NCBI GenBank assembly: GCA_002071385.1
Contig: MWFB01000004.1
Span: 51,874-115,873, forward strand
DNA length: 64,000 nucleotides
Source: Bacteroidetes bacterium ADurb.Bin013
Lineage (GTDB): Bacteria > Bacteroidota > Bacteroidia > Bacteroidales > UBA932
Direction of reading: 5' to 3'
Shown here: positions 27,069 to 36,928 of the stretch, one piece after another
Layout: each line of letters starts with the position of its first letter
How positions within the stretch are numbered: the stretch's first letter is position 1
Translations under genes and position numbers: made by a program
Notes under the pieces: model-generated
Told to the model about the DNA's origin: nothing
Databases searched by the model: none
Seen by the model: the letters and a program-made list of their open reading frames with translations, nothing else

Positions 27069-27749
27069 TTATTCAGCAGCAGGCTCAGCAGCAGGCTCAG
27101 CAGCAGGCTCAGCAGCAGGCTCAGCAGCAGGTTCAGCATCAACTTCTTCTGCAGGTTCTGTGACAGCTTCAGCAACCGTTTCAGCAGCTGCAGGTTTTGC
27201 CTTTGCTTTTGCTGTTTTGGCTTTCGGCTTGGGTTGAGTCTTTTCTTCTTCCGTCTGCTCCTGTTCTGATGCCTGTCCAACGGCTGCAGTTACCTTGTCC
27301 GTTGTTCCTGTTTTTTCTTTGGAACCTCTGGGGCGGCCGCGACGTGTTGTTTTCTTTTCTTCTTTTTTGGTTGACCCGGCAAGAGCCAGTTCATTGAAAT
27401 CTACCAGTTCAATCAGGGCCATGTCAGCAGCGTCGCCTTCGCGGAATCCTGTTTTCAAAACGCGGGTATACCCTCCGGGACGGTCCGCAATCTTGGGCCC
27501 TACAACACGAAACAATTCGTTTACAGCATTTTTGTCTTTGAGGTAAGCAAAAACCGTACGGCGTGAATGTGTAGTATCGAATTTTGACTTGGTGATCAGC
27601 GGCTCTACATAAACTCTCAGTGCCTTTGCTTTAGCTACAGTGGTTTCAATGCGCTTATGAACGATCAGGGACGATGCCATGTTGGCCAACATTGCCTTAC
27701 GGTGTCCTTCTTTGCGTCCCAGGTGATTAACTTTCTTTCTGTGTCTCAT
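27069..27749 (-). CDS. rplQ: 50S ribosomal protein L17 with long repetitive C-terminal tail
   Basis: 226 residues, far beyond the roughly 115-residue core. Residues 1-120 are a normal L17 ([21 protein letters not shown], then NKAVNELF-like and [15 protein letters not shown]). The remaining 100 residues are a low-complexity extension. The first part is Lys/Arg/Thr-rich ([19 protein letters not shown]), then Ala/Lys/Pro, and finally five AEPA-type repeats. The tail is encoded by a 12-base tandem repeat (27074-27133). It is the last gene of the operon, overlapping rpoA by 23 bases. Confidence 0.96.
   Translation of the reverse strand: MRHRKKVNHLGRKEGHRKAMLANMASSLIVHKRIETTVAKAKALRVYVEPLITKSKFDTTHSRRTVFAYLKDKNAVNELFRVVGPKIADRPGGYTRVLKTGFREGDAADMALIELVDFNELALAGSTKKEEKKTTRRGRPRGSKEKTGTTDKVTAAVGQASEQEQTEEEKTQPKPKAKTAKAKAKPAAAETVAEAVTEPAEEVDAEPAAEPAAEPAAEPAAEPAAE
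27074..27133. repeat. 12-bp tandem repeat inside rplQ
   Basis: Five units of CAGCAGCAGGCT (four perfect, the fifth with one change), in frame on the minus strand as Ala/Glu/Pro/Ala blocks. Perfect copies suggest recent expansion by slippage. Confidence 0.9.
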
Positions 27750-28749
27750 TTTTCCTTACTTTCTTTTCAATGTTGTACTTCGTTACGTCTATTCCAAAAG
27801 AGAGATCCAGACGCTCAATAAGCATATCTATCTCGGCGAGTGACTTTTTACCGAAATTGCGGAATTTCATCAACTCGTGGCGGGGTATCGATACCAAATC
27901 GGAAAACGTTTCAATTTCAGCGGCTTTAAGGCAGTTCAATGCCCTTACTGAAATCTCCATATCTGAGAGTTTGGTCAGGAGCAGCTGGCGCATGCGTAAC
28001 GATTCTTCATCCAGCTCCGAGCTGATATCTTCCTGGGGAAGTTCCAGGCTGATACGTTCATCGGAGAAAAGCATGAAATGGTGAATCAATATTTTTGCAG
28101 CTTCTTTAAGGGCTTCTTTTGGATGAATGGACCCGTCTGTCGTTACTTCCAGAGTAAGTTTTTCATAGTCTGTCTTCTGTTCAACACGCCAGTATTCCAT
28201 GGAATAATTGACATTCTTGATGGGGGTGTAAATAGCATCCATGGCAATCAGCCCAAAGGGGGCGTTTTCTATGCGGTTCTCCTCTGCGGGAACATAACCG
28301 CGACCTTTACCTATATGGAGCTCCATGGACAGGATGACCGAGGGATCCATGTTGCATATGACTAAGTCCGGGTTAAGCACTTTAAAGGAAGACAATTGCC
28401 TGGAAATGTCGTTGGCAAGAAAAATCTCTTTTCCCTTAACCGAGACCTTGACCGTTTCTTCGTCCACACCTTCGATCATTCTTTTGAAGCGCACCTGTTT
28501 GAGGTTAAGAATAATATCCACAACGTTCTCGATGACGCCGGGGATGGTTGCAAATTCATGCTCAACACCGTCAATCTTAACGTATGTGAGTGCGTATCCT
28601 TCCAAAGAAGACAACAATATCCTGCGGAGCGCATTGCCGATGGTCGTGGCGTATCCGGGCTCCAGGGGGCGGAACTCAAAACGTCCGTATGTATCGGTTG
28701 CCTCGAGCATTATTACTTTATCGGGTTTCTGAAATGCTAAAATGGCCAT
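27727..28749 (-). CDS. rpoA: DNA-directed RNA polymerase subunit alpha
   Basis: 340 residues. The N-terminal dimerisation domain has [32 protein letters not shown] sequence. The C-terminal domain (about 255-325) has [18 protein letters not shown] and [15 protein letters not shown], which bind UP elements and activators. Length is normal for Bacteroidota. It lies in the usual place between rpsD and rplQ, 15 bases after rpsD. Confidence 0.98.
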   Translation of the reverse strand: MAILAFQKPDKVIMLEATDTYGRFEFRPLEPGYATTIGNALRRILLSSLEGYALTYVKIDGVEHEFATIPGVIENVVDIILNLKQVRFKRMIEGVDEETVKVSVKGKEIFLANDISRQLSSFKVLNPDLVICNMDPSVILSMELHIGKGRGYVPAEENRIENAPFGLIAMDAIYTPIKNVNYSMEYWRVEQKTDYEKLTLEVTTDGSIHPKEALKEAAKILIHHFMLFSDERISLELPQEDISSELDEESLRMRQLLLTKLSDMEISVRALNCLKAAEIETFSDLVSIPRHELMKFRNFGKKSLAEIDMLIERLDLSFGIDVTKYNIEKKVRKNETQKES

Positions 28750-28764
28750 GGTAAAAATTTAAAA

Positions 28765-29370
28765 TTACTTGGAGTACAACTCCACAATTAATTGTTCATT
28801 AATGGGCTCAGGAATTTCTGTCCTGTCGGGATAATTCAGAAACTTACCTGAGACCGAGGCTGCATCCCATTCTATCCAGGGATATTTGCTTACCGAACGT
28901 GAAATATTATCCTGAATGACCTCGAGATTCTTTGAACGTTCGCGCACGGCGACAATAGCTCCGGGGTTTACCAGGGCAGAAGGTATGCTGCATACCTTTC
29001 CGTCAATGGTAATATGACGGTGTGTGACCAGCTGACGGGCAGCTGCTCTTGTAGGTGCAATCCCCATACGGAAAACCACGTTGTCCAGCCTGCTTTCCAG
29101 TAAAAGCAAGAGGTTTTCACCTTTACGTCCTTTCATGGAAGATGCCCGCTTGAACAAATTGTGAAACTGGCGTTCCAAAACTCCGTACGTATATTTCACT
29201 TTTTGTTTTTCTTTCAGCTGGGTGCCGTATTCAGATGTTTTTTTACGCTTTTTGGTCATCCCGTGATGTCCGGGAGGATGGTTTTTGCGTTCATAATTCT
29301 TATCAGGGCCATAAATTGGTTCCCCGAATTTACGTGCGATCTTTGTCTTTGGGCCTGTATATCTTGCCAT
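28765..29370 (-). CDS. rpsD: 30S ribosomal protein S4
   Basis: 201 residues; primary 16S rRNA binder and, in E. coli, repressor of the alpha operon. Starts [19 protein letters not shown]. The S4 RNA-binding domain has [29 protein letters not shown]. The N-terminal region has no zinc-binding cysteines, so this is the zinc-free form. It lies 26 bases after rpsK. Confidence 0.98.
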   Translation of the reverse strand: MARYTGPKTKIARKFGEPIYGPDKNYERKNHPPGHHGMTKKRKKTSEYGTQLKEKQKVKYTYGVLERQFHNLFKRASSMKGRKGENLLLLLESRLDNVVFRMGIAPTRAAARQLVTHRHITIDGKVCSIPSALVNPGAIVAVRERSKNLEVIQDNISRSVSKYPWIEWDAASVSGKFLNYPDRTEIPEPINEQLIVELYSK

Positions 29371-29396
29371 CTTATTTCAATTTTTTAGATCAACAA

Positions 29397-29789
29397 TTAT
29401 ACCCTGCGGCGTCCTTTGGGACGGCATCCGTTATGGGGAAGCGGGGTAACATCAACTATTTCGGTAACTTCTATACCAGCCCCGTGGATAGTGCGGATGG
29501 CAGATTCACGTCCTGACCCTGGTCCCTTAACATAGGCTTTGACTTTACGTAATCCCAGGTCATAGGCGACTTTAGCGCATTCGGCTGCCGCAGTCTGGGC
29601 TGCATACGGGGTGTTCTTCTTGGAGCCGCGGAACCCCATTTTCCCGGCTGAAGACCAACTGATAACCTGTCCCTCGCTGTTTGTCAGGGTAACAATCACG
29701 TTGTTGAATGTTGAAGAAATGTGTGCTTGTCCGTAAGCATCCACTTTAACCACTTTCTTCTTGTTGGTAGTATTTGATTTCTTTGCCAT
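29397..29789 (-). CDS. rpsK: 30S ribosomal protein S11
   Basis: 130 residues, platform protein of the small subunit. Basic N-terminus, then [19 protein letters not shown] and the conserved [15 protein letters not shown] end. Follows rpsM by 11 bases. Confidence 0.98.
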   Translation of the reverse strand: MAKKSNTTNKKKVVKVDAYGQAHISSTFNNVIVTLTNSEGQVISWSSAGKMGFRGSKKNTPYAAQTAAAECAKVAYDLGLRKVKAYVKGPGSGRESAIRTIHGAGIEVTEIVDVTPLPHNGCRPKGRRRV

Positions 29790-29800
29790 AATCTGAGTTC

Positions 29801-30178
29801 TTATTTGGTCGCTTTCTTCTTATTGGCTACCGTTTTCTTGCGGCCCTTGCGTGTACGCGCGTTGTTTTTAGTGGTTTGTCCGCGCACAGGCAATCCTATA
29901 CGATGACGAATGCCCCTGTAGCAACCAATATCCATCAGGCGTTTGATGTTCATTTGCACGGAAGAACGCAGTTCACCTTCAATTTTGTATTCCTCCGTAA
30001 TAAGCGAACGGATGGCTGCGATCTGATCGTCATTCCAATCCTTCACTTTGGTGTCATAGTCGATCCCCGCCTTGGCCAGGATTGTCCTGGCAGAGCTTCG
30101 ACCGATTCCGAAGATATAGGTAAGGCCTATTTCTCCGCGTTTGTTATTGGGTAAGTCAACACCGGCTATACGTGCCAT
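29801..30178 (-). CDS. rpsM: 30S ribosomal protein S13
   Basis: 125 residues, head protein of the small subunit contacting L5 and t[31 protein letters not shown] at the start and [24 protein letters not shown] near the end are diagnostic. The tail is lysine-rich. Confidence 0.98.
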   Translation of the reverse strand: MARIAGVDLPNNKRGEIGLTYIFGIGRSSARTILAKAGIDYDTKVKDWNDDQIAAIRSLITEEYKIEGELRSSVQMNIKRLMDIGCYRGIRHRIGLPVRGQTTKNNARTRKGRKKTVANKKKATK

Positions 30179-30207
30179 AATTTATAATCCTTTATTAATT
30201 AACTGTT

Positions 30208-30324
30208 TTATCCCTGACGCATTTTGAACTTGGGGTTCTTTTTACAGATAACATAAAGACGGCCTTTGCGCCTTACTATTTTACAATCTGCACTGCGTTT
30301 CTTAATGGATGCTTTTACTTTCAT
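30208..30324 (-). CDS. rpmJ: 50S ribosomal protein L36
   Basis: 38 residues read directly from the minus strand: [19 protein letters not shown] and a tail FKMRQG. Too short for a usual ORF cutoff but in its standard position between infA and rpsM. Of the four zinc ligands of the classical form, Cys14 and Cys27 remain. The first Cys is Ser/Ala and the His is lost, so it probably does not bind zinc. Gaps of 29 and 21 bases separate it from its neighbours. Confidence 0.95.
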   Translation of the reverse strand: MKVKASIKKRSADCKIVRRKGRLYVICKKNPKFKMRQG

Positions 30325-30345
30325 TGTAGTAATCTTAAAAAATAA

Positions 30346-30564
30346 TTACTTGTATCTAAAGGTTATCCTTCCTTTTGTAAGATCATAGGGAGACATTTCA
30401 ACCCTGACCCTGTCGCCGGGCAGTATGCGGATGTAGTGCATCCTCATCTTACCTGAGATGTGCGCGATTATCACATGTCCGTTATCAAGTTCCACACGGA
30501 ACATGGCATTGGACAATGCTTCAATAATTACACCTTCTTTTTCAATTGCAGACTGTTTGGGCAT
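30346..30564 (-). CDS. infA: Translation initiation factor IF-1
   Basis: 72-residue OB-fold protein occupying the 30S A site during initiation. [26 protein letters not shown] and [19 protein letters not shown] are conserved. It lies between map and rpmJ, the normal order in Bacteroidota. Confidence 0.98.
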   Translation of the reverse strand: MPKQSAIEKEGVIIEALSNAMFRVELDNGHVIIAHISGKMRMHYIRILPGDRVRVEMSPYDLTKGRITFRYK

Positions 30565-30576
30565 GTGTGTTAATCC

Positions 30577-31362
30577 TTAATCACTTACTTTATTAATATC
30601 CTCTCCTTCAATGAAGGCAAAGGTAGACAGGAGTTCTGCTTTTCCTTTGCGAACAACAACTGTTAGTTCGTAATGGGCGGAATTCCTGTTGTCTGCTGTC
30701 CTGAGTGTCCATCCGTCTCTTTCCAGATATACGCCCCTTCCTCCCTGGTTTATCATGGGTTCAATACACAGCACCATTCCTTCCTCCAAATGCTTTCCCT
30801 GGCCTGAGCGGCCATAATTGGGTACATCCGGTTTTTCATGAAGGTGGGTGCCAATCCCATGTCCAACCATTTCTCTCACTACTGAAAAACCACGTTTTTC
30901 CACATGTCGCTGGACAACTTCGCCGATATCGCCAATTCGGTTACCGGCAGTGGCTTTCTCGATTCCCCTGAAAAGCGATTCACGGGTCGTTTGCATAAGC
31001 AGTTCAGCCGCTTGGGAAACCTTACCCACGCCAAAGGTGTAAGCCGAGTCCCCAAAATAACCCTTATACCTTGTCCCGCAATCGATGGACACTATGTCTC
31101 CTTCTTCCAGCCTGTAATCACCGGGGAACCCGTGGACCACCACTGAATTCACAGAGATGCAGAGGGAATTGGGAAAACCGTTGAAGCCGAGAAAAGCGGG
31201 AACCGCTCCGTGGTCGCGTATGAAAGCCTCGGCAATCGAATCCAGTTGCCTGGTGGCAATACCGGGAGAGATATGCCTGCCTACTTCCGCAAGGGTCCTG
31301 GAAACCAGCATCCCGTTTTCACGCAAAAGCGCTATTTCTTCTTCGGTTTTCGTAATATTCAT
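30577..31362 (-). CDS. map: Type I methionine aminopeptidase
   Basis: 261 residues; removes N-terminal Met from nascent proteins. The five metal ligands are visible in context: IDCGTRYKGYFGDSAYTF (two Asp), GHGIGTHLHE (His), LCIEPMINQG (Glu) and a final Glu in the LTVVV region. No N-terminal zinc-finger extension, so subtype Ia. Embedded between secY and infA. Confidence 0.97.
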   Translation of the reverse strand: MNITKTEEEIALLRENGMLVSRTLAEVGRHISPGIATRQLDSIAEAFIRDHGAVPAFLGFNGFPNSLCISVNSVVVHGFPGDYRLEEGDIVSIDCGTRYKGYFGDSAYTFGVGKVSQAAELLMQTTRESLFRGIEKATAGNRIGDIGEVVQRHVEKRGFSVVREMVGHGIGTHLHEKPDVPNYGRSGQGKHLEEGMVLCIEPMINQGGRGVYLERDGWTLRTADNRNSAHYELTVVVRKGKAELLSTFAFIEGEDINKVSD

Positions 31363-31391
31363 TAAACAAAAAACAATCTCTAATCCGTATC

Positions 31392-32711
31392 TTACAAATT
31401 GGAGCGGCCTTTAAGCCTTCCTGTCTTCATAAGACCATCGTAATGTCGCATCAGAAGATGACTTTCAATCTGCTGTAGCGTGTCTAACACAACACCTACA
31501 AGGATCAGCAGAGAAGTACCTCCGTAAAACTGTGCAAATTGTGCATTAACTCCCAGCATCCTTGCGAATACAGGCATAATGGCCACCAATCCCAGGAAAA
31601 TGGAACCCGGAAGTGTTATGCGGGACATCACACTGTCAATGTACTCGGCTGTTTTCTTACCCGGTTTGATCCCGGGAATGAATCCGCCGTTCTTCTTAAT
31701 GTCATCAGCCATATTGGTGGGATTGACGGTAATAGCCGTATAAAAATACGTAAAGGCAACCACCAATATGAAAAATATAAAGTTATACCAAAAACCCTGC
31801 ATATTACTCATGACTGCTGCAAAGCCCCGTGTTGCATCAAAGCTGGCAAAAATCATGGGGAAAAGCATCAGAGCCTGGGCAAAAATAATGGGCATAACTC
31901 CGGCTGCATTGATCTTCAGGGGTATATATTGTCTTACGCCCCCGTATTGCTTGTTGCCTACAATGCGCTTTGCATATTGTACAGGAATCTTGCGCACTCC
32001 CTGTACCAAAGCGATGGATGCAACAAAGATGAAAAACAGGACAACCAGTTCAACCACAAGCATAAGCATGCCGCCCGATGACTGGGAAAGCCTGTCACCT
32101 GCCTCGGCCACAAAGGCAAAAGGCAAACGTGCCACGATCCCAACCATGATGATCAGGGAAATCCCGTTCCCCAAACCGCGGTCTGTAATCCTTTCTCCAA
32201 GCCACATAATGAACATGGTACCTCCAATGAGCACTACCGTGGCAAAGATGTTGAATGAAAAACCTTCTATCAAAAAAGCCGATGCCGGAAGTTGTGTGTG
32301 CAGGTTGGTAAGATAGACAGGACCCTGCAGGGCCAGTATCACAATGGTCAGGTAACGTGTCCACTGGTTCATCTTCCTTTGGCCGCTTTCTCCTTCCCTT
32401 TGCATCCTTTGAAAATAAGGGATCATGATCCCAAGAAGCTGTATAACAATGGATGCCGAGATATAAGGCATTACCCCCAGGGCAAAAATGGAAGCATTTC
32501 CAAAGGCGCCTCCAGAAAACATATTCAGCAAACCCACCAGACCTCCGGAAGCCTGTGCCTGCAGATTGCTCAGCTGCATGGGATCAATTCCCGGCAGGAC
32601 AACAAAGCTGCCCAGCCTGTAGATCAGAAGAAGCAACACTGTATAGACAATCCGCTTGCGCAGTTCTTCAATCTTGAAAATGTTCTTAATGGTTTCTATC
32701 AGTTTTTTCAT
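31392..32711 (-). CDS. secY: Protein translocase subunit SecY
   Basis: 439 residues with ten predicted membrane helices; the central channel of the Sec translocon. Early ELRKRIVYTVLLLLIYRLGSFV and PGIDPM, then GMLGIMIPYFQRMQREGE-like and DDIKKNGGFIPGIKPGKKT in the cytoplasmic loop. It follows rplO by 19 bases as in other spc operons. Confidence 0.98.
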   Translation of the reverse strand: MKKLIETIKNIFKIEELRKRIVYTVLLLLIYRLGSFVVLPGIDPMQLSNLQAQASGGLVGLLNMFSGGAFGNASIFALGVMPYISASIVIQLLGIMIPYFQRMQREGESGQRKMNQWTRYLTIVILALQGPVYLTNLHTQLPASAFLIEGFSFNIFATVVLIGGTMFIMWLGERITDRGLGNGISLIIMVGIVARLPFAFVAEAGDRLSQSSGGMLMLVVELVVLFFIFVASIALVQGVRKIPVQYAKRIVGNKQYGGVRQYIPLKINAAGVMPIIFAQALMLFPMIFASFDATRGFAAVMSNMQGFWYNFIFFILVVAFTYFYTAITVNPTNMADDIKKNGGFIPGIKPGKKTAEYIDSVMSRITLPGSIFLGLVAIMPVFARMLGVNAQFAQFYGGTSLLILVGVVLDTLQQIESHLLMRHYDGLMKTGRLKGRSNL

Positions 32712-32730
32712 TGGTCAGGCGTATTCTGGA

Positions 32731-33180
32731 TTATTCAATAACTGCAATCTTCCCTTCCTTTGCCTCAATAGCTTCTTTCGCCTTTTGGGAAAAACCGTGA
32801 GCGGTAACGTTCAATTTAACTTTAAGTTCACCATTCCCCAGGATTTTTACCAGGTCATCCTTGGATACCAGACCTGCATTACATAAAACATTCACATCGA
32901 TATCGACGATCCCTGTTTTTTCATGAAGTATCTGTAAAGTGGAAAGGTTTATGGCCTTATACTCTACACGGTTCACGTTCTTGAATCCGAATTTCGGAAG
33001 ACGGCGTTGTAAGGGCATCTGCCCCCCTTCAAATCCGGGTTTGCGGGAATATCCGGAACGTGACTGTGCTCCTTTATGTCCGCGTGTAGATGTTCCTCCC
33101 CTGCCCGATCCTTCGCCGCGACCTATGCGTTTTCTCTTGGAAACTGACCCTTTGGCGGGTTTTAAATTAGATAAGTTCAT
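32731..33180 (-). CDS. rplO: 50S ribosomal protein L15
   Basis: 149 residues. [32 protein letters not shown] is the conserved glycine-rich extension reaching into 23S rRNA. The C-terminal globular domain has [20 protein letters not shown] strong Shine-Dalgarno AAAGGAGGAAA (minus strand, 33185-33195) precedes the ATG. Confidence 0.98.
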   Translation of the reverse strand: MNLSNLKPAKGSVSKRKRIGRGEGSGRGGTSTRGHKGAQSRSGYSRKPGFEGGQMPLQRRLPKFGFKNVNRVEYKAINLSTLQILHEKTGIVDIDVNVLCNAGLVSKDDLVKILGNGELKVKLNVTAHGFSQKAKEAIEAKEGKIAVIE

Positions 33181-33193
33181 TATGTTTCCTCCT

Positions 33194-33376
33194 TTACTTT
33201 ACTTCTTCAACTGACACCAAATGACGGACCTTTTCTACCATGCCCCTGATAACAGGGGTTGCTGCTTTCTCAACACTATGGTTAATCCTGCGGATGCCTA
33301 AAGCGGCAAGGGTATCCAGCTGGCGTTTGGTAGCAGAATTACTGCTTTTTTTCTGTGTTATTTTCCATACTTCCAT
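33194..33376 (-). CDS. rpmD: 50S ribosomal protein L30
   Basis: 60-residue protein with the ferredoxin-like L30 fold: [20 protein letters not shown] and [11 protein letters not shown]. The ATG at 33376 is preceded by AAGGAGGAGA (33381-33390, minus strand). Placed between rpsE and rplO as usual. Confidence 0.97.
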   Translation of the reverse strand: MEVWKITQKKSSNSATKRQLDTLAALGIRRINHSVEKAATPVIRGMVEKVRHLVSVEEVK

Positions 33377-33388
33377 GATCTCTCCTCC

Positions 33389-33907
33389 TTATCCGTTAAA
33401 AACTTTATCCATTTTGACACCCCTGAGACCGGCGACCTGGTATGCATCGCGCATTTCCAGCAAAGCATGAACAGTGGCTTTCACCAGATTGTGGGGATTG
33501 GACGATCCTTTTGATTTTGCCAGGACATCGTGTACTCCCACCGATTCAAAGACAGCCCTCATGGCACCACCGGCTATCACTCCGGATCCGGGTGCGGCGG
33601 GTTTCATGAATACGCGGGCACCGCCAAACTTGGCTTCCATTTCGTGAGGAATAGTTTCTCCGTTCAGTGGAATGCGGTACAGATTCTTTTTGGCATCTTC
33701 AATACCTTTTGCTATGGCCGAGGTTACTTCTCCGGCTTTACCCAGTCCGTATCCGACCACCCCTTTTTCATCCCCGACAACCACAATGGCTGCAAAACTG
33801 AAATTACGGCCGCCTTTGGTAACTTTAGTAACACGCTGAATGGCCACAAGACGGTCTTTCAATTCAAGATCCGTGGCTTTTACTTTTTTTGCTCTACTAT
33901 TTGCCAT
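33389..33907 (-). CDS. rpsE: 30S ribosomal protein S5
   Basis: 172 residues. [32 protein letters not shown] is the double-stranded RNA-binding domain. [24 protein letters not shown] is in the C-terminal domain. Involved in decoding fidelity in the family. Confidence 0.98.
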   Translation of the reverse strand: MANSRAKKVKATDLELKDRLVAIQRVTKVTKGGRNFSFAAIVVVGDEKGVVGYGLGKAGEVTSAIAKGIEDAKKNLYRIPLNGETIPHEMEAKFGGARVFMKPAAPGSGVIAGGAMRAVFESVGVHDVLAKSKGSSNPHNLVKATVHALLEMRDAYQVAGLRGVKMDKVFNG

Positions 33908-33914
33908 ATCCGTA

Positions 33915-34277
33915 TTAGAATATTAGACCGCCTTCCCTGGCGGCATCTGCTAAACTTTTAACTCGTCCGTGATAGAGATACCCTCCACGGTCAAAAGAGA
34001 TTGTGGTTATCCCCTTTTCGCGGGCACGCTCTGCTGCCAGCTTTCCAACAAGGGCTGCAACCTGAACAGGTGTTTTGCCTTTTATCTCTTCTTTCAGGGA
34101 AGCATCTTTAGATGAAGCCTGTGTCAGGGTGATACCTTCAAGGTCGTCTATCAGTTGAACATATATTTGCTTATTACTCCTGTATACGGCCATCCTGGGA
34201 CGTTCAGAAGTTCCGGAAACACGCTTGCGGATGCGGTATTTGATCCGTTGTTTTCTTGCTTGTTTTGTTAAAGCCAT
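33915..34277 (-). CDS. rplR: 50S ribosomal protein L18
   Basis: 120 residues, 5S rRNA binder. [31 protein letters not shown] at the N-terminus and [24 protein letters not shown] at the end are diagnostic. A Shine-Dalgarno AGGAGGTGA (minus strand, 34282-34290) precedes the ATG. Confidence 0.98.
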   Translation of the reverse strand: MALTKQARKQRIKYRIRKRVSGTSERPRMAVYRSNKQIYVQLIDDLEGITLTQASSKDASLKEEIKGKTPVQVAALVGKLAAERAREKGITTISFDRGGYLYHGRVKSLADAAREGGLIF

Positions 34278-34291
34278 GATTTCACCTCCTA

Positions 34292-34852
34292 CTATTTAGC
34301 TGCTGCCGATTTACCGGTTTTCCGGCGAATTTGTTCACCCTCGAATTTAATACCCTTTCCTTTATATGGTTCGGGCACACGCAGTGAGCGGATCTTGGCG
34401 GCAACGGTGCCAAGCAGCTGTTTGTCGTGGCTTGTCAGGGTCAGGACCGGATTGGCGCCTTTTCGGGCGATCTCAACGGTTGCCTTTACTTCTTTGGGCA
34501 GCATGAAATGGATATCATGGGAGTAACCCAGATTGAATTCCAGCATCTGTCCTTTTACATCAACGCGGTATCCCACGCCTACCAGTTCCTGCTTAATGGA
34601 GAAACCCGTTGAGACACCAACCACCATGTTGTGGATCAGGGCGCGGTACAAACCGTGCATAGACCTGTGACGGGGTTGGTCCGTAGGACGTTCCACTTTA
34701 AGCTCTGTTCCCTCTATCGACACCTTGATGTCCGGATCCACTTTCTGTTTCAGTTCTCCGAGAGGGCCTTTAACCACAACCAAATTGCCCGCGCCTACAG
34801 ATACGCTCACGCCTTTTGGCAGGTTTACAGGGAGTTTTCCTATTCGTGACAT
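34292..34852 (-). CDS. rplF: 50S ribosomal protein L6
   Basis: 186 residues, two tandem RRM-like domains. [17 protein letters not shown] and the second-domain signature [25 protein letters not shown]. Twelve bases after rpsH. No clear Shine-Dalgarno, unlike rplR next to it. Confidence 0.98.
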   Translation of the reverse strand: MSRIGKLPVNLPKGVSVSVGAGNLVVVKGPLGELKQKVDPDIKVSIEGTELKVERPTDQPRHRSMHGLYRALIHNMVVGVSTGFSIKQELVGVGYRVDVKGQMLEFNLGYSHDIHFMLPKEVKATVEIARKGANPVLTLTSHDKQLLGTVAAKIRSLRVPEPYKGKGIKFEGEQIRRKTGKSAAAK

Positions 34853-34864
34853 TTTTTCTATTGA

Positions 34865-35260
34865 TTAATATACGTAACACATGATTTCACCACCGACATT
34901 CAATGTTTTGGCTTCCTTGTCGGTGATAATGCCTTTGGATGTGGATATGATGGCAATGCCCAGTCCGTTCAGAACGCGGGGCATTTTATCCACATTGGTA
35001 TAACGCCTCAAACCGGGACTTGAAACGCGTATGAGCTTTTTAATGGCCGGGCGCTTTGTCTCGGGATGGTACTTAAGGGCTATTTTAATGGTGTTTGAGG
35101 GTTTCCCTTCTTCAATTTTATAACTGAGAATATATCCCTTCTCGTGTAAAATACGGGTGAGTTCCGTTTTTACTTTTGATGCGGGAATCTCCACGATCTT
35201 GTGTCCTGCGTTCACCGCATTACGAATCCTTGTCAGATAATCTGCTATTGGATCAGTCAT
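34865..35260 (-). CDS. rpsH: 30S ribosomal protein S8
   Basis: 131 residues; binds helix 21 of 16S rRNA and in E. coli represses the spc operon by binding an mRNA mimic. MTDPIADYLTRIRNAVNAGHKIVEIP and LGIAIISTSKGIITDKEA are the conserved ends. It is preceded by an 88-base gap with two hairpins, unusual in this operon, where gaps are otherwise 30 bases or less. Confidence 0.98.
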   Translation of the reverse strand: MTDPIADYLTRIRNAVNAGHKIVEIPASKVKTELTRILHEKGYILSYKIEEGKPSNTIKIALKYHPETKRPAIKKLIRVSSPGLRRYTNVDKMPRVLNGLGIAIISTSKGIITDKEAKTLNVGGEIMCYVY

Positions 35261-35348
35261 GATAAAAGTTTTTAAATTGTGTGTTCGGCAATAAATTGCC
35301 CGATATCCAATAATTATATATGTATGGCCGGCCCGCGGAGGGCCTTTT
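35261..35348 (-). promoter_or_regulatory. 88-base rpsN-rpsH spacer with two inverted repeats
   Basis: Contains GGCAAT/ATTGCC (35287-35300, extendable to TCG/CGA with one bulge) and GGCCC/GGGCC with a 5-base loop (35330-35344). On the minus strand both would form in the operon mRNA just before rpsH. By its position it could be an S8 control site or an RNA-processing site; this is inference from position and structure only. Confidence 0.4.
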
Positions 35349-35618
35349 TTACCAGCTTGCCTTACGTACGCCGGGGATCAGGCCGTTGCTTGCCATTTCG
35401 CGGAACTGGATACGGGAAATGCCAAATTCCCGCATATAGCCTTTAGGCCTGCCCGTAATGGAACAACGGTTGTGCAGACGTACCGGGCTGGAGTTTCTGG
35501 GCAGTTTTGCCAACCCACCCCAATCACCGGCCTCTTTCAGGGCTTTCCTCTTCTCTGCATATCTGGCTACCATCCGGGCCCGCTTCACCTCGCGCGCTTT
35601 CATTGATTCTTTTGCCAT
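35349..35618 (-). CDS. rpsN: 30S ribosomal protein S14 (zinc-free type)
   Basis: 89 residues, the longer form lacking the CxxC zinc finger: only one Cys ([17 protein letters not shown]). [20 protein letters not shown] at the start. Lies between rplE and rpsH in normal order. Confidence 0.98.
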   Translation of the reverse strand: MAKESMKAREVKRARMVARYAEKRKALKEAGDWGGLAKLPRNSSPVRLHNRCSITGRPKGYMREFGISRIQFREMASNGLIPGVRKASW

Positions 35619-35621
35619 CTA

Positions 35622-36224
35622 TTATCCTTTTTTAATGTTTTTAAACGGTAATCCAAATTCCCTGAGCAAGGCGAATGCTTCCTCGTCCTTACCGGTAGAT
35701 GTAACGAAAGTGATCTCGATCCCCAAAATTTTGGAAATCTTGTCAATGTCTATCTCCGGGAATATGATCTGTTCTTTGATCCCCAGGGTATAATTGCCCC
35801 GGCCGTCAAATTTTTCAGCAATCCCCTTGAAGTCGCGAATACGCGGCAAAGCTATGGAGATCAAACGATCCAGGAATTCATACATTTTTGCCGAGCGTAG
35901 TGTTACTTTTACGCCAATGGGCATTCCCCTGCGGAGTTTGAAGTTTGAAATATCCTTTTTGGAAAATGTCTGAACCGCCTTCTGGCCTGCAATAAGCGTA
36001 AGTTCGCTCATTGCTACTTCAATAAGTTTCTTGTCAGCCGTTGCCGAGCCCACGCCTTCGTTCAAAACGATCTTTTCGAGCCTGGGAACCTGCATAACCG
36101 AGGTGAAACCAAATTCTTTCATGAGCCTGGGAACAATTTCTTCCCTGTACTTTTTCTGCAGTGCCGGCACATAGCCTTTTACCACCACAGGGGCCTGTTG
36201 CTGTTTTTTAACTGCTTTTGCCAT
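35622..36224 (-). CDS. rplE: 50S ribosomal protein L5 with N-terminal extension
   Basis: 200 residues; binds 5S rRNA and contacts S13. The core starts around residue 20 ([21 protein letters not shown]), so about 15 residues ([15 protein letters not shown]) are additional to the usual 180-185. [16 protein letters not shown] and [13 protein letters not shown] are conserved. The ATG shares a base with the rplX stop (TAATG), and GAGGAGAT lies a few bases upstream. Confidence 0.97.
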   Translation of the reverse strand: MAKAVKKQQQAPVVVKGYVPALQKKYREEIVPRLMKEFGFTSVMQVPRLEKIVLNEGVGSATADKKLIEVAMSELTLIAGQKAVQTFSKKDISNFKLRRGMPIGVKVTLRSAKMYEFLDRLISIALPRIRDFKGIAEKFDGRGNYTLGIKEQIIFPEIDIDKISKILGIEITFVTSTGKDEEAFALLREFGLPFKNIKKG

Positions 36225-36547
36225 TATTTGATCTCCTCTCCCGATTTTTTTGCATAACGTACCAATTTGCCCTTGCTGTTGAGCCGGCGTCCAATGCGTG
36301 TGGGACCACCCTTGACGGGGTCCACCACCTGCAGATTGGATATGTGTATGGCAGCTTCCTTCTTAATGATTCCCCCCTGGGGGCTTTTTGCCGATGGTTT
36401 GGTGTGCTTGCTGATCATGTTGATCCCTTCAACTATGGCCCGCTGTTCCTGGGGCCTTACCTCCAGCACCCTTCCCGTCTTTCCCTTATCTTCCCCGGTA
36501 TTCACAAATACCGTGTCGCCTTTCTTTATGTGCAATTTTTTACTCAT
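36224..36547 (-). CDS. rplX: 50S ribosomal protein L24
   Basis: 107 residues with the KOW motif [25 protein letters not shown]. Assembly-initiator protein of the large subunit in the family. Stop overlaps the rplE start. Confidence 0.97.
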   Translation of the reverse strand: MSKKLHIKKGDTVFVNTGEDKGKTGRVLEVRPQEQRAIVEGINMISKHTKPSAKSPQGGIIKKEAAIHISNLQVVDPVKGGPTRIGRRLNSKGKLVRYAKKSGEEIK

Positions 36548-36557
36548 AACTCAATTC

Positions 36558-36926
36558 CTATAATACCTCCGGGGCTAGTGATACAATTTTCATATAACTG
36601 TCTCTGAGTTCCCTGGCTACCGGACCAAATATGCGCGTGCCGCGCAATTCTCCGGCATTGTTAAGTAAAACACAGGCGTTATCATCAAAACGGATATAAG
36701 AACCGTCGGGACGACGGATTTCTTTTTTGGTCCTCACCACCACGGCTTTGGAGACGGAGCCTTTTTTGGCTTCCCCTCCGCCGGGTATGGCACTTTTGAC
36801 CGAGACTACTATGGTATCACCAATGCGGGCATACCGGCGTTTTGTGCCGCCCAGGACACGGATACAAAGGACTTCCTTTGCTCCGCTGTTGTCAGCCACT
36901 AGTAAACGTGATTCTTGCTGTATCAT
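36558..36926 (-). CDS. rplN: 50S ribosomal protein L14
   Basis: 122 residues; [33 protein letters not shown] and [14 protein letters not shown] are the family signature. Lies at the subunit interface. Two bases after rpsQ. Confidence 0.98.
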   Translation of the reverse strand: MIQQESRLLVADNSGAKEVLCIRVLGGTKRRYARIGDTIVVSVKSAIPGGGEAKKGSVSKAVVVRTKKEIRRPDGSYIRFDDNACVLLNNAGELRGTRIFGPVARELRDSYMKIVSLAPEVL

Positions 36927-36928
36927 GG

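Noticed and set aside
27074..27133. Tandem repeat considered as a CRISPR or mobile-element array
   Set aside because: Units are 12 bp without spacers, in frame and inside a coding sequence.
26972..27280. Open frames on both strands covering the rplQ tail, including a plus-strand frame with repeated SSRL units
   Set aside because: They are the 12-bp repeat of rplQ read in other frames; L17 itself is in its standard operon position on the minus strand.
35330..35350. GGCCC/GGGCC hairpin followed by T6 on the plus strand, like a terminator
   Set aside because: No plus-strand gene lies upstream for many kilobases, and the T-run is part of the rpsN 3' end; kept only as a possible mRNA hairpin on the minus strand.
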